Assembly: GCA_036924085.1 (NCBI GenBank)
Contig: JAVGWX010000002.1
Coordinates: 152,959,571 to 153,023,570, forward strand
Source: Ariolimax columbianus
Taxonomy: Eukaryota > Mollusca > Gastropoda > Stylommatophora > Arionidae
DNA: 64,000 nt
Reading direction: 5' to 3'
The notes under the pieces: model-generated
What the model saw: only the letters and a program-made list of their open reading frames with translations
What the model was told of the DNA's origin: nothing
The model's database searches: none
Shown: positions 37,401 to 49,800 of the stretch, piece by piece
Position numbering within the stretch: position 1 is the first letter of the stretch
Layout of the letters: each line of letters starts with the position of its first letter
Position numbers and translations under genes: made by a program

Positions 37401-38725
37401 GCTGCATTTGAGGAACATGAATTTCAAAGGAAATTAAGTTGAACATACAAATAAAAATCATCAGCTCCAAAGTAAAGTTTTATTTTAAAGCTCTGAAGCT
37501 GTGGAGAACAACAAAAACAGTAATTAAAAAGTACGGAAGTACATAAATGGGTGCTTGCACGAAACAGAAGGATTGAAAGTGTATGATAAGATTACTAATT
37601 TGAAAATGTAGGAAAAAACCTGACAGACAACAGTGGAACAGAAAGTGAGAAGAAGACACTGGCATCTGATACGACACACATTAAGAAAACATATCTGTCC
37701 TTGATGATCACATGTGTGGGGTAGCCATCGTTGTGTTGATTCCAGTCTCTTCCGACAGCCTAGATAGCTCCCTTTTTCTTAAAGCCTGTGATTTCAATAT
37801 CGTCTCATCTCCTGGTATACCCTTGGGAGTTTGCAACACAGGCAATGCATCTGTCAAGATGATAACCATGTGGCAGTCAGAAATGTTGTGAAATCATTTC
37901 TGTAGCTTGTTCAGTTGCTTGAACCCATCTGTATAGTTGCAGTAGAATTGACCAGTGTCGCATGATAGTTTTCAGATATAGGCCTTTAAAACAAAGCTGT
38001 CAGTGCCTCTTTTCTTAACAGCATCCATTGCTTTTCCATCTATGCAAGCATGTATTCACAATTGTTTGGGTCAATTGTACTTGCTGAGGTTGATGAGCTG
38101 TCCTCTTTAGCAATTTTTTATGACATTATTTTAATGTTCCAGTTGTCCTACTCTTTATCTCCATGGTTAATAGTGGGATTAGCTTTACCTTTCATTCTAG
38201 CTTGAGAAAATAATACTTACCAACAAAGTAGAAAACAGAAGGCCATCCACCATCAAAACCGTAGGCACACAGGTAACCTCCAATTGGAAAAATTATGGCA
38301 TTACCAAATTGACCTCCTGCAATACAAGAGCATTTTTCAGTCTCCATAACTCTTAATTTCTGGCATTCTCATTGCCATTATCAAGTGTCATGTCTCATCG
38401 AGTTGACATTTAACACCCTTCACAACCATCTGTCCTTTGAGCATATCAACCACTTCAGGTATACTGCAGAAGGCTAGAGAAATAAACTTAAAATCAAAAT
38501 CAGGAGGGAGGGACCCTAAGGCAGTCGGTGCTGGGCTTATACCAACCCAACTTCTGGCAGTCCCTGCATATCCCGCATGATTCCAAACATAGAGACTCTT
38601 TCCTTCCTTTGGTATAGAATAGTAAGGACAGGAGGAGGCTTTACACAATGGTCAAGGCATATTCCCCATATCAGCTGCCCAGGCTAAGCAGAAAATTTGA
38701 ACCATCTGTAAAGACAAAAAGAGCC

Positions 38726-38760
<35 letters not shown>

Positions 38761-41700
38761 AGCAGTTCAGTGACCAAAGTGTTGGAAGTATAAAAGCAGA
38801 AGTACAGAAGAATCCTGAAAATCCAGTGGACAAAGAAAGAAACAAACAAATCCATCCGGCAAGACCAGAACGTAGAGGAGAATTTTCTCATAAATGACAT
38901 AATGACCCGAAAACTGAGGTTTTTTTTAACATATCAAATGACACAACGGACTGGAGAGAGCAGTTATGGAAGACATGGTCACTGGAAAATAAATAAGGGC
39001 CAACCGAGAAGACGATGGACTCAGGACATCAAGGATACCCTGGACTTTGACATTGAGACAGGCTAGAAGACTAGCGAAAGTTAGAGTTTCCTACAGACAG
39101 GCTGTCATGAGAGTGACGTTCTGGAAAGGAAATACTACATGATGATGATGAATATATCCACAAGTAAGTCATCAATTGGCACAATTAACATGTTGGCTGC
39201 TGCTTTTACACACAAACTGGATAAATGACATAGATAGCTAATGATGAAGATGCTGCCATTCCTTTCTTTAAGGGTGAGTCAAAACATAATTCTGACATCC
39301 CACCATCACATTGCAGTTGTCACTGAAAATGAAAAAGAAATTTTCCCACAAAATCTCATGCCCTCTTATTCACAACAGCAAAAACCAGCTATGCAGTACC
39401 TGCAGTCAAAATTAGCACATCTAAAATCCTTGTTTTGGCACAGCTGCTGTCCTCATGAACTAAGATTATTAGTAATTTTGCTTTGCTTTTGTCATTGCTC
39501 ACATCGATCATTAACAAAAATGTTTCCATTTTACAATGCCGAATCACAGGGGTGGTGAAGATAGAGCAGAGACCCCTTCATGATTTGAGCTGTATTTGTT
39601 TGGGTGTTTGTATTTGAAATTGGCATTATTGAAAAACATTGGCACAAACAAATCAGTGAAAGTGCAGCAGTAACCAATCTAAGCTGCCAAATTTTTATCA
39701 GCAACACATTGGCAGAATAACACCTTGCTTTGTGCAGAATCAACAAATGACGATGGTTGATTTGGTTTTTGAAAATTTGTATCCACAGATTTAAAGCCTT
39801 TTGTTGTGGTTGAACAGTTTTTGTATGCAGTGATTTCAATACGGCTTGAAAAAAGGTCATACAGGTCCCACACGGTTACTTTAATTTCTTTTTTACAAGA
39901 CAAACAAAGCATATATTCACAAACTTTTCTAAACACTGAAATAATCCCTGTGTATTACTGTTTCCATACTTGGCTGTAATGTGCAGTAGGCTTTCTTCTT
40001 TTCACTAGAGGGGGTCCTATCTGACATTGTGATAGTTTAGTTGTCCATTATAGTGGTGTCAGTTGGTACTAGAAACACAACAGAGTTATGTGCCAAACAT
40101 AGTCTGCATCGAGTTATCTTCTCCCACCCAGGTTTGTATTCAGTGGTGTCCTTTTAATTGAATAGTATTTTATTTTATAGTTTAACAATTTTGGATTTCC
40201 TCATTTATAAATATGGTGTATTACTTAAGAAACCCTAAAATAATGTATGAAATATGTATCACTTGACAGGTATGGTTTAATCTTAAGTGATCTGTTGGAG
40301 ACTATTTTTTTCTTACTATCAAGCATTCCCTCTACTAACTAAACTTAATTATTCTGGCTGGAATTGGTAACAGGATTGTAATAGACACTCTCCACCAATT
40401 GATATTTTGAGCCATCTATTTTGATCTGATCTTTTCTGGTCCTTAAAATTGACTTCACTGCACTCTAGTATACCAAATGGTACTCAGTCTCTCCCTTAGA
40501 AAATTTTTAAGGGTATGGATGCATCATAGTTCCTGTTGCTTGTTGGTTGTACACACTACTGCTCAATGTTCTCATGCATCCCACTAGATGCACACCAGGC
40601 TGGAGGATTGAAGCTTTTACATATGCCATCCAGTCACATCTTAGTCAGTCTTTTGGGCCATCTTCTTCGTGTCAAACTTCCATCACTCCCCTTCTTCTTC
40701 TGATTATTAGCTGTCCTGGCTTCCTCTTTCATTTTTATTCACTGTTTGTTCTTGTTGTTGTTTGAGGTCTTCACTCTTGACAATGTTTAATATGTCACGA
40801 GGAATACCTTATATCTGAGAAATACTAAAGAAGGTAAGTCTGGATCTTCCTGGCTGTAGTACAATACTACGTTTCTCTCTAGGATCGCCACTATTGTCAT
40901 AGAGTAAATTGTCATCTTCTTGGCCTTGCAGCTGTAACACAACTTGTTTCCAGGAGCATGTCATTGACATGGGTTGGGTCTTGGTCAGTATAACTCACCT
41001 GATCCTGATGTTAGCTTTTGCTTTCACCAATTCTTCTCTTTTAAGGTGGGTGTCATTCCAGTGCATGTCAGTGTCTACTATGATGTTAGGTTTCTCTTTC
41101 CTGCATGTCAATCTTGTGGTGTTAGCATAACGAATACCAATATCAACCCTCATAGCTGTGTCAGCATTAGCATAGCTACCAAAATGGTCTCTAATGGCTA
41201 GCCAGTCAAGAGGAGTTGTCAAACTAAACTAAGACAGACACAAACTTACTTTCTGCAGGTCGGTTGGGGACTGCATAGAGTTTTAGAAGACAAACTTACC
41301 AGAAAAGACTGTTATAATCGGATGAATGAGGCCACAGGCCTAACAAACTTGTTTGTTAGATAAGAATATTGTTAGATTTCTTTCTGACAGTGTGATCTAT
41401 CAATTTCTACTTTCTCCCTTTCGATCTAAAACATCTCATGCAATTCTGTTCTCACCAAGTTCATTGTCTACATTGAGTACCTTTTATTTACAACTAAAGT
41501 TTGTTTGTAGAGTTTTCCAACAAATCACAAAGATTGTGAAATTCTTGCAAAAAATGATATTGCTTTCGTTAAATATTATTAGTTGCACATCACAGCCGAT
41601 GATGGCAACATCAACAGACGGTTTTGTCTTGATGATGTAACTTGCGCTGTATTTGGATTATAGTGAGGAAGAAACTTTGCTTGTCATCGACCTCACTTTC

Positions 41701-44700
41701 TGGTCAAGACATTATTCCATATGACTGTAGGCAACTCAGGATGCAGGCACTCTGGTCCCATCTCCCGTGAGACCAGGAGTCATTTTAAAACTTATGGGAC
41801 TTGATAGTCCACCATTTCTCTTCATTGCTTTGGGAGGCGGGTGCCTGACTTCTCTACCACAACAACCCCAGAAGTCTGAAGAGTCTGTAAAAAACCAGTG
41901 TTACATTTCAGTAATACAATTTGGCCCAAATTGCTTTTGTTACGGTTTGGTTGAGTATCAATAAATAATCTCAGATGTACAGATGACACAGTTCTGCTGG
42001 CTGAAAGTGAAGAAGAACTTCAGGAATTGGTGATTCAAATAAAGAACAAAAGTCAGGTGTATGGTTTGAACATTTGTACTGAAAAACCAAAAACTAAAAA
42101 CTTGATAATTAGCAAAGTAGACCTGACATCTACTCTACAAATAAAAAAATAGATGAGCTGTTACTGGAACTGCCCTGTTCTTCTTGGCAATACATTAATG
42201 GAAAATAGGAGACTGAAATCAGGAAGTGCATAAGAATGGTCAAATCTATTTTCACAAACGTAAGTCATATCAACATCCAAACAAGTCATTCACAAATTAA
42301 CAATGGAAATGATCAGATGTAATGTAGACTTTTCTTTCCTGTATAGGCAAGAAACTTGGACAATGAACAAATGATTATAGAGGAGAATTGATGTAATTGA
42401 AATGTGGCTGCTAAGCAGTAGATCAGCTACCTCACTGCGAACTGCTGAGACTCAACCCTTGACCATGAGATATGTCCGCTCCCTAGGCGGACAACATCTC
42501 CGTGCAAGACTAGGCTTGTCACCTGGTCAAATGCACTATTTCGAGAGGAATCACAGGTCGCTGACATTTGGTCCACGTGCTTGGCTGATAAGCTACCATC
42601 TGAGGGATTACAGCCGAACGCCTCTAAGCCAGAATCCCACCCAAAATCTCAGCACCGCTGAGATGGGAGGCTACGACATGGCTGGGGCTTGTGTCCCGGC
42701 CCGATCGAGCCGCAGAAATGCACCTGGTAAAATGCACTCCTTCCTCGCTCTTTGCATCTGTCTGCTATCAGTCATTCCAATGGACGCAGAAGAGATGCAG
42801 TCCAGCGGACATTGCACCTCCTGTCCTATGGTGACAAGCTCCCGGGTGGCGGGGAATGCTAGGCGTACCATCACTGCAGATGAGCCGAGAAAATAAAGCG
42901 AGCAAAAAGATACCTCACTCATATGCATATGCTACGTTTCTGGCAGGACGTGACGATCCTGGGAAAAAGTCACACTGGACTGCCTCTCTTCCGGGATAGT
43001 ACAAACTAGTACATAGTCCATCATATCATTGCCAAACGCTATAGACACGAGTAGGGAAGACTCGATAGTCCTGCAAGACAACTTCCTAAGAGAGACAACT
43101 CTGACCAAAAACAACTGCTGCCTTGGAGTTAGGCTGGGGACAGTCAAAGGCTAAGGAGAGCAACCCTACAGAAACGCCTGTTGAAATCGGATGCAGTGAG
43201 CCACTGGCTAACAAATTAAATCAGTGCAACGTAAATATCGCTGTAAACAGCGTACGATGAAGAAGAAGAAGAAGAAATGTGGCTGTATAGAACAATGAGA
43301 CACATATCCTGGAAAGAAAAGGAACAAATAATGAAGTCTTGGAGGAAGAATTAGTGCAATAAGAATTGGCGAATGAAAACAGAGTTTGCCATCAAATATA
43401 TTTTGGTCACATGAAAAGACCTTACTGAAAACAATACTAGAAGAAAAGGTGGATGACAAAAGTGCCAGAGGTAAACAATACTGCAAGTGGAAAAACATCA
43501 AAAGATGGACAGGAAAAAGCCTGGCAGATTGTACTTTCAAGGTAAGGTACAGATTATTTTGAGGATCCATTGAAACTGACCTTCATCGTGGAGATGGAAT
43601 CTGAATTGAACATCAAAACTCACCAGCATATGAGAAACCAATCAGTCGGCTTCTCTCATTGGGTGGAGCCCACTTGGCCCACAAGGCCTGGCCTGCAGGA
43701 TACACAACACCCTAGTTGGAGAGAAAGCAAAAATGCATAAAAATTGACTATAAATGATCACTCAAACACACCTGTTCAACACACTTAACTTAACGTCCTT
43801 ATAGACGTATGCACACATATGCACTCATACAAACACACAAATGCACTAACCCAAATATGTATAAACACCCATACAAACACACATATATACCCATATAAAC
43901 ACACACACCCCCATAGAAACACACCCTATCAACACTCACCTAAACACATATTTATACTCATATCAACACACAAATACCCACCCCAATAAACATATATATC
44001 CATAAAAACACTTACACATCCACCCAAACACACATATGCACTAATACAAATATGTATATACACCCATACAAGCACACATATATACCCATATAAACACACA
44101 CACCCCCATAGAAACACACCCTATCAACACTCACCTAAACACATATTTATACTCATATCAACACACAAATACCCACCCAAATTAACATATATATCCATAA
44201 AAACACTTACGCATCCACCCAAACACACATATTTACCATGTCAACACACATATATACTCACCCAAACACACATATATACCCACACACACTCACACAAACA
44301 CACATATATTCCCATACAAATACACATGTATACCAATATTAACACACATATTCATCCATACATACACACATATACATCCACAACATCACCCCTCCTACCA
44401 ACTATTTCACCTATAGACATGTTTAAAAACACTGACACTTTGTTCTTGCTGAGAGAGTCGTTTAAAGGCATAGGGCATACCATAGGCAGCCCTATTAGGC
44501 AGAGAGTGCATGCTGCTGTGCAAAGCCAGTCTGATCTGACAATAATCACCCTCTTTTTGCAATTGCTAGGAAGGATTATTTTATTAGATACTAGAAAGAG
44601 CCATTTGAAACAGAGTTGTAGGTTATCAGGAACAGCTTAAACTACCATTCTCGGTTTTGCTGAGAAGATCTCAGACCTAGACACAGCCTGATAATCAACA

Positions 44701-46798
44701 CAACACAAGGCATCTGCTACAGCGCAGTCTTCTCACAGAATGCCTTCCTCATATAGTAGCTGCTCATCTCAGACACAGCACTACCAAAGTGATCAGACAT
44801 GGTAGAAAATATAGTTTTGATATTGCTGGCAGGTACTTAGCTCCATGCACAGCCATCAAAGAGAAAATGCAGACTGTGCCTTCTGACATACTAGTATCAT
44901 CAAATCACAACTTAGCAATGCTTACTACAAACACAATGCCAACAAGACAGAAGTAACTAAAGCCTTGCAATTATTGGCTGATGTTGAGCTCCCCACACAT
45001 CCACCTTAGACAGAGAACATAAACACAAATAACTATTATCACCCAGATAAAACAAAACAACATAAACACAAGCCAGGCAATACATAACAATAATATTTAC
45101 ATATTCTCACCTCTCCTAGGCCTACTAAGACTCGAAGTACAAGAAAGAGATATGGATGTGTCCTAGCTGCAATGGGAGACAAGATGCTGAGGATCGCCAC
45201 AGGGAACATTGCAATGGCAACTACACGCTTGGCCCCAAACCTGAGAAGATGGGGACAGAAACAGCTGCAAGTCAAGTAGAATTAGATACTCTAGCTTTCC
45301 TAGCTGCTTCTCTTCTACCCTGTACTGTACCATTGGTCTTGGACACATGTTGTGTAATAGCAGTCCGGTCAAGAAGGTGGAAATCGACACTGTACAATCC
45401 CCATAGTATTGAGATTACTGAAGAAATTACTGAGCTGTCGTAGTCACTCCTCCTCTACCAATGGGTGTGTATAAATCAATGTCAAGAGTAAAACTTGTGT
45501 CTTTGTGTGTTTTCATCTGTCATTAGAATTTGTGCTGCAGTTTTTAAAGCCTCTGCTTCTGCTCTGAAGTTACTTGAAAATGTTCCCCTTGCCATTGATA
45601 GCCGTCTTTTTTGCACTTTTTATAAGCTTAGAAAGATCCTTTTAACTCCATTCTCTGTTGCATATAATGCTGATCCATCTGTATGTACATGGGTCCAGAT
45701 GTTATTTCAGTAGTAATGCCCCATGTGTTTTAGAGTTAGGTCTCTTCTTTATGTTTTTGTCTAGCCCCATGTGTTTTAGAGTTAGGTCTCTTCTTTCTGT
45801 TTTTGTCTGGCCCCATGTGTTTTAGAGTTAGGTCTCTTCTTTCTGTTTTTTTCTGGCCCCATGTGTTTTAGAGTTAGGTCTCTTCTTTCTGTTTTTGTCT
45901 GCCCCATGTGTTTTAGGATTAGGTCTCTTCTTTCTGTTTTTGTCTGGCCCCATGTGTTTTAGAATTAGGTCTCTTCTTTCTGTTTTTGTCTGGCCCCATG
46001 TGTTTTAGAGTTAGGTCTCTTCTTTCTGTTTTTATCTGGCCCATGTGTTTTAGAGTTATGTCTCTTCTTTCTGTATTTGTCTGGCCCATCTTTTGTTTCT
46101 ACAGTCTGGAATTATTTCTATCAGCTTTGGGTAGTACTGTTTTCTCCAGGTGAGAAGCATGTGTGTAGTGTGCAAAAGTTTATATGTAACATGCCATTGA
46201 TATGATCGGTTCTCCCCTTTTTTTTCACTGCATACATAAAGTTGTTTTGCTTCAGGCTTCCCTTTCCAAGTCAATTTATTCTCTGGTAAATTGGGTGGTC
46301 TATCAGCACTCTGAATTTCTCAACTTGTTGCTGCAGTTGATTCTGTCTTTCATTGGTTGCAGGTTTGTATCTGTTTCCAGTTCTTCAGCGGGTGTGGTTC
46401 TCATGTACCCTGTTATGATATGCAATGATCGGTTTTGTACTCTATTTATTTTGTCAAAGTTCGATTTAGCAGCATATGACCATGCTGTTGTGCTATATTC
46501 TAGGTCTGGTCTCACACTTCCACTGTACAACTTCCTTAATACACTTTCATCCAGCAGAGATTTGACAGTGCAGAGAAATATAAGTGACATATTTTTTAAA
46601 AAGGAGAAGGTAAGAGAATTATGTGATGGACAGAGAACAACCAAGATGGAACAATGAGTGAATTGTCTGACTAACTAATAGAAGCTTTTAACATATACAA
46701 CAACAGTATTTCTACTTATTATTACTTTTTTATTCCAGAGAAAATATGCTATCCAGACTTTTATAATGGTATTATCTAAGGAGTATTGTTTCCAAAGT

Positions 46799-46836
<38 letters not shown>

Positions 46837-49800
46837 AGCTCTTCTGGCATAAATTATTGAGTTAAAGATTCAAATTATTGTCAATGCACATCACACTATT
46901 CAAAGTTTGGATTAGTCTTCTGGAATTGAAAGAGGGCTCTAGAACCAGTACTCCTCATGTGTATAAAAGTTAAGGTTGTCTCCAAGAGGACATTGCAATT
47001 GGGGATGAAGTGTTTGAGACTTCATTGTACTAGGCCTCAGCTTTTTTTATAAGGTATGGCTAGCCAGTTTCTTTGCTCACTGCTATCCTACTCACAAGGC
47101 CAAGTATTCAGTTATAGTTGGGTAAACTGCAGCATGTAGATAATAAGGGTCAAACAAATAACTTCTGCTGTAAAAAGCAAGTGTTCTACCACTGTGCTAC
47201 TCAAATGTTCATCCTGAAGTATGACACAAGAAAAGGGAATGAAGAGAAATCAAGGTCAGGTGAAACATACTGATCAAGACTTCCCACTTAATGCTCTAGT
47301 TCGTGCTTCTGGAAACAGACTGTGTCACTGCAGTTTGTCCAACAATATAGGGATCAACACTGTAATCCCCATACTGATGAACGTATTGACGAGCCTTACA
47401 TTGCACAATAGTCTGAAGAACCCCAGCCCATTCCAGTCTATCTTCTTAAGTATGTCTTGGGATGTTCATGAAAAGCCACCGAAACCCACTACCAAAGAAA
47501 CATCATCAAAAGTTAACACTACTCAGCATGAGCAGATTTGAACAACAACAACAATAACGGCAACAACAACAACACAGGAATACAAAAATTAATAACACAT
47601 TATCCCAAGGATTGCAGGAAGTACAAGAAGAAAACTGAAGTCTCTCTCTCTCACAGTCAACAAACAAGTACAGACCTAAGTCTCAGTGACAACAAATGAA
47701 GGTTTATCAAACCTTTCACTGAGCCGTCCTCCTGGAATTTGGAAAATCAAGTAACCCCAGAAGAAGGCTCCCAAAATTAAGCCCTCCTGTTCTTTGCTCC
47801 ATTGAAACTCAAAATTCTGGAGAATGGAACAAGATCACATCAAATCAGTGTAGGAAAGAACAATAATCATATTAAATCAGTGTAAGAAATAACAAGATTA
47901 CATTAAATCAGTGAAGGAGAGAACAATATTTCACCAAATCAGTGAAGGAAAGAACAAAATCACATAAAATCAGTGTAGAAAAGAACAAGATCACATCGTC
48001 CGTGGTGAAATGAAAATAGAAGATGTATTTTGAATAATACTACAAACTAAAAAGAAATGGACTAAAATTAACAATAACCACACAGGTGGCTTGTGAAAAA
48101 TCATAAGGAACTGCAGATGCAGCAGTGAATGAGTTTACATCATCAAGCGACTCACAGCAAGCTGCTTGTATCCAGATCAGTAAACCCCAGTTGAACAAGA
48201 CCCTATTCCACTTACAGTGGCGGCCCTGGAAACATGCAGCACTAGTCACTAGTGTAGTCTGGCTAACGGATAGGTATCGCAGAGGAAAGGCTCAATACAG
48301 GAAAATGGAACTAAAATTGGATGTGTTGGGCGGAAAGGCGCAGATATCTCAACCTTGCTGTAATAAACTACACCCCAACATGACGTCCTTTTTTTTTCCC
48401 CTGCATTCGCCTTATTTCTCTATTCTCCGAAGCGGTGTGCATTGCACTATGTTTTTATTTTGCACCTGTCAGCCTAGTGCATCTGACTTCGGCATGCATT
48501 TTATGTAAAGGTTTGCTTCCTCCTGCATTTTCAAAGGGTCAGCTTCCCCAGGGTATTGGTATGTGCTGTGATGGGGAGCGAACCCAGCACCTTCAGATTG
48601 TGAGCTGTGTCCCTTAACCACTAGCCCAGGTTGTCCCCGCCAACTTCCTTTTCAGAATGAATGAAAAAGAAAAAGAGTGAATGAGTAAGTGAGTGAAAGA
48701 GAGAAAGAGAGAAAGAAAGAAAGAGAGATAGGGAGTATGCATGTATGTGTGAATGAAACAGAGAGACAGTATGTATGTATGTTTGTGTATATGTATATAT
48801 GGCTTGGTTTGGCTTTGTTTGTTCTCAGTCTCCCGCTACCAAACCCTGAAAGGGCTTGTAGCAGAATGTAGTCCAGAGAACGGAATGCGTTGTGTCATAG
48901 TTAACAGCTTGACTGCGATATTTGCACCTTTTGGTCCAACACATCCGACTTCAGCAAGTATATGTATATGACCTCATATGTAAAATCACAAAGGTACCTT
49001 GCATTTATGAAAACACAATTTTCTCACATAAATGATGACCTCATTATCTGACATAAATGGTGTTACAAATGATGACACTATTATCTGACATAAATAATGA
49101 CCCAATTATCTGACCGAAATGATGTCTCCATTATCTAACATAAACAATGACCACATCTTCTCACATAAAGTGTCTCACTCCTCTCTCCCCTTGGATCTCC
49201 CTAATCCCTCACCAGGGTCTTTCTCCTTTTAGCCTATCTACTTGCCCTAGTGTCTCCCTTGGAACTTCCAGTCGAGCACCGTGACTGGTGCTGACATGTC
49301 AGCTTCGGATATTCTGTGATATTTCATCTTTATCCTAAACTCGAATGAGTTCAAGAAGTGTTTTATCGACAGAACACCACACGAGGAATGTACTACAGTT
49401 GGTATATGTGTAATAAGATACATCTATTTGATAATGTGCCGTATTCAAGCTATGGTCAAACTCTAAGCCTATCGTCCCCTATTCCCGACACGCGTGACTG
49501 CAAAATTGCTCACACATACTCTTGAGACACTTTGCTGACACTTAGACCGGAGGTGTGTAGTGGTCACTCATTACCACTGGAGGTGACAAGACGTCTTGCC
49601 TACCTTGGAGTCCTTGTCAGTGAGAAAACCAAACGTACGGAAAGAAAAGGGGCAGGAGAGGTGGTAAAAGAAAAGGTAGGAAGTCAAGAACAGGGAAAGC
49701 TTTTTTAGATTTGCCCTGCCCTGCTCAAGCCCAGCCAGCTAAGCAGGAAACTCATCATCAGGCTACCACGACAGTAAATGTGCCGAGTGGTGTAGACCGC

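Larger units (their letters stand above)
41985..43610 (+). mobile_element. LINE ORF2 remnant split by a 28S-containing insert
   Basis: [20 protein letters not shown] (degenerate YADD region), [20 protein letters not shown], then RRIDVIEMW at the break. It resumes at 43286 ([14 protein letters not shown] in another frame) and ends in the GTGGAGATGGAATCTGAA unit. Confidence 0.85.

Noticed and set aside
42541..42650. Genuine rDNA unit
   Set aside because: Only a short diverged piece with a deletion, flanked by a target duplication and an AAG tail within a LINE.
42402..42896. 164-codon plus frame and 85-codon minus frame as genes
   Set aside because: They overlap the 28S-like sequence and the target duplication boundary; open by chance in GC-richer DNA.
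48570..48640. Functional tRNA gene
   Set aside because: A and B boxes are present, but I cannot form a full cloverleaf with an acceptor stem; better explained as a SINE head.
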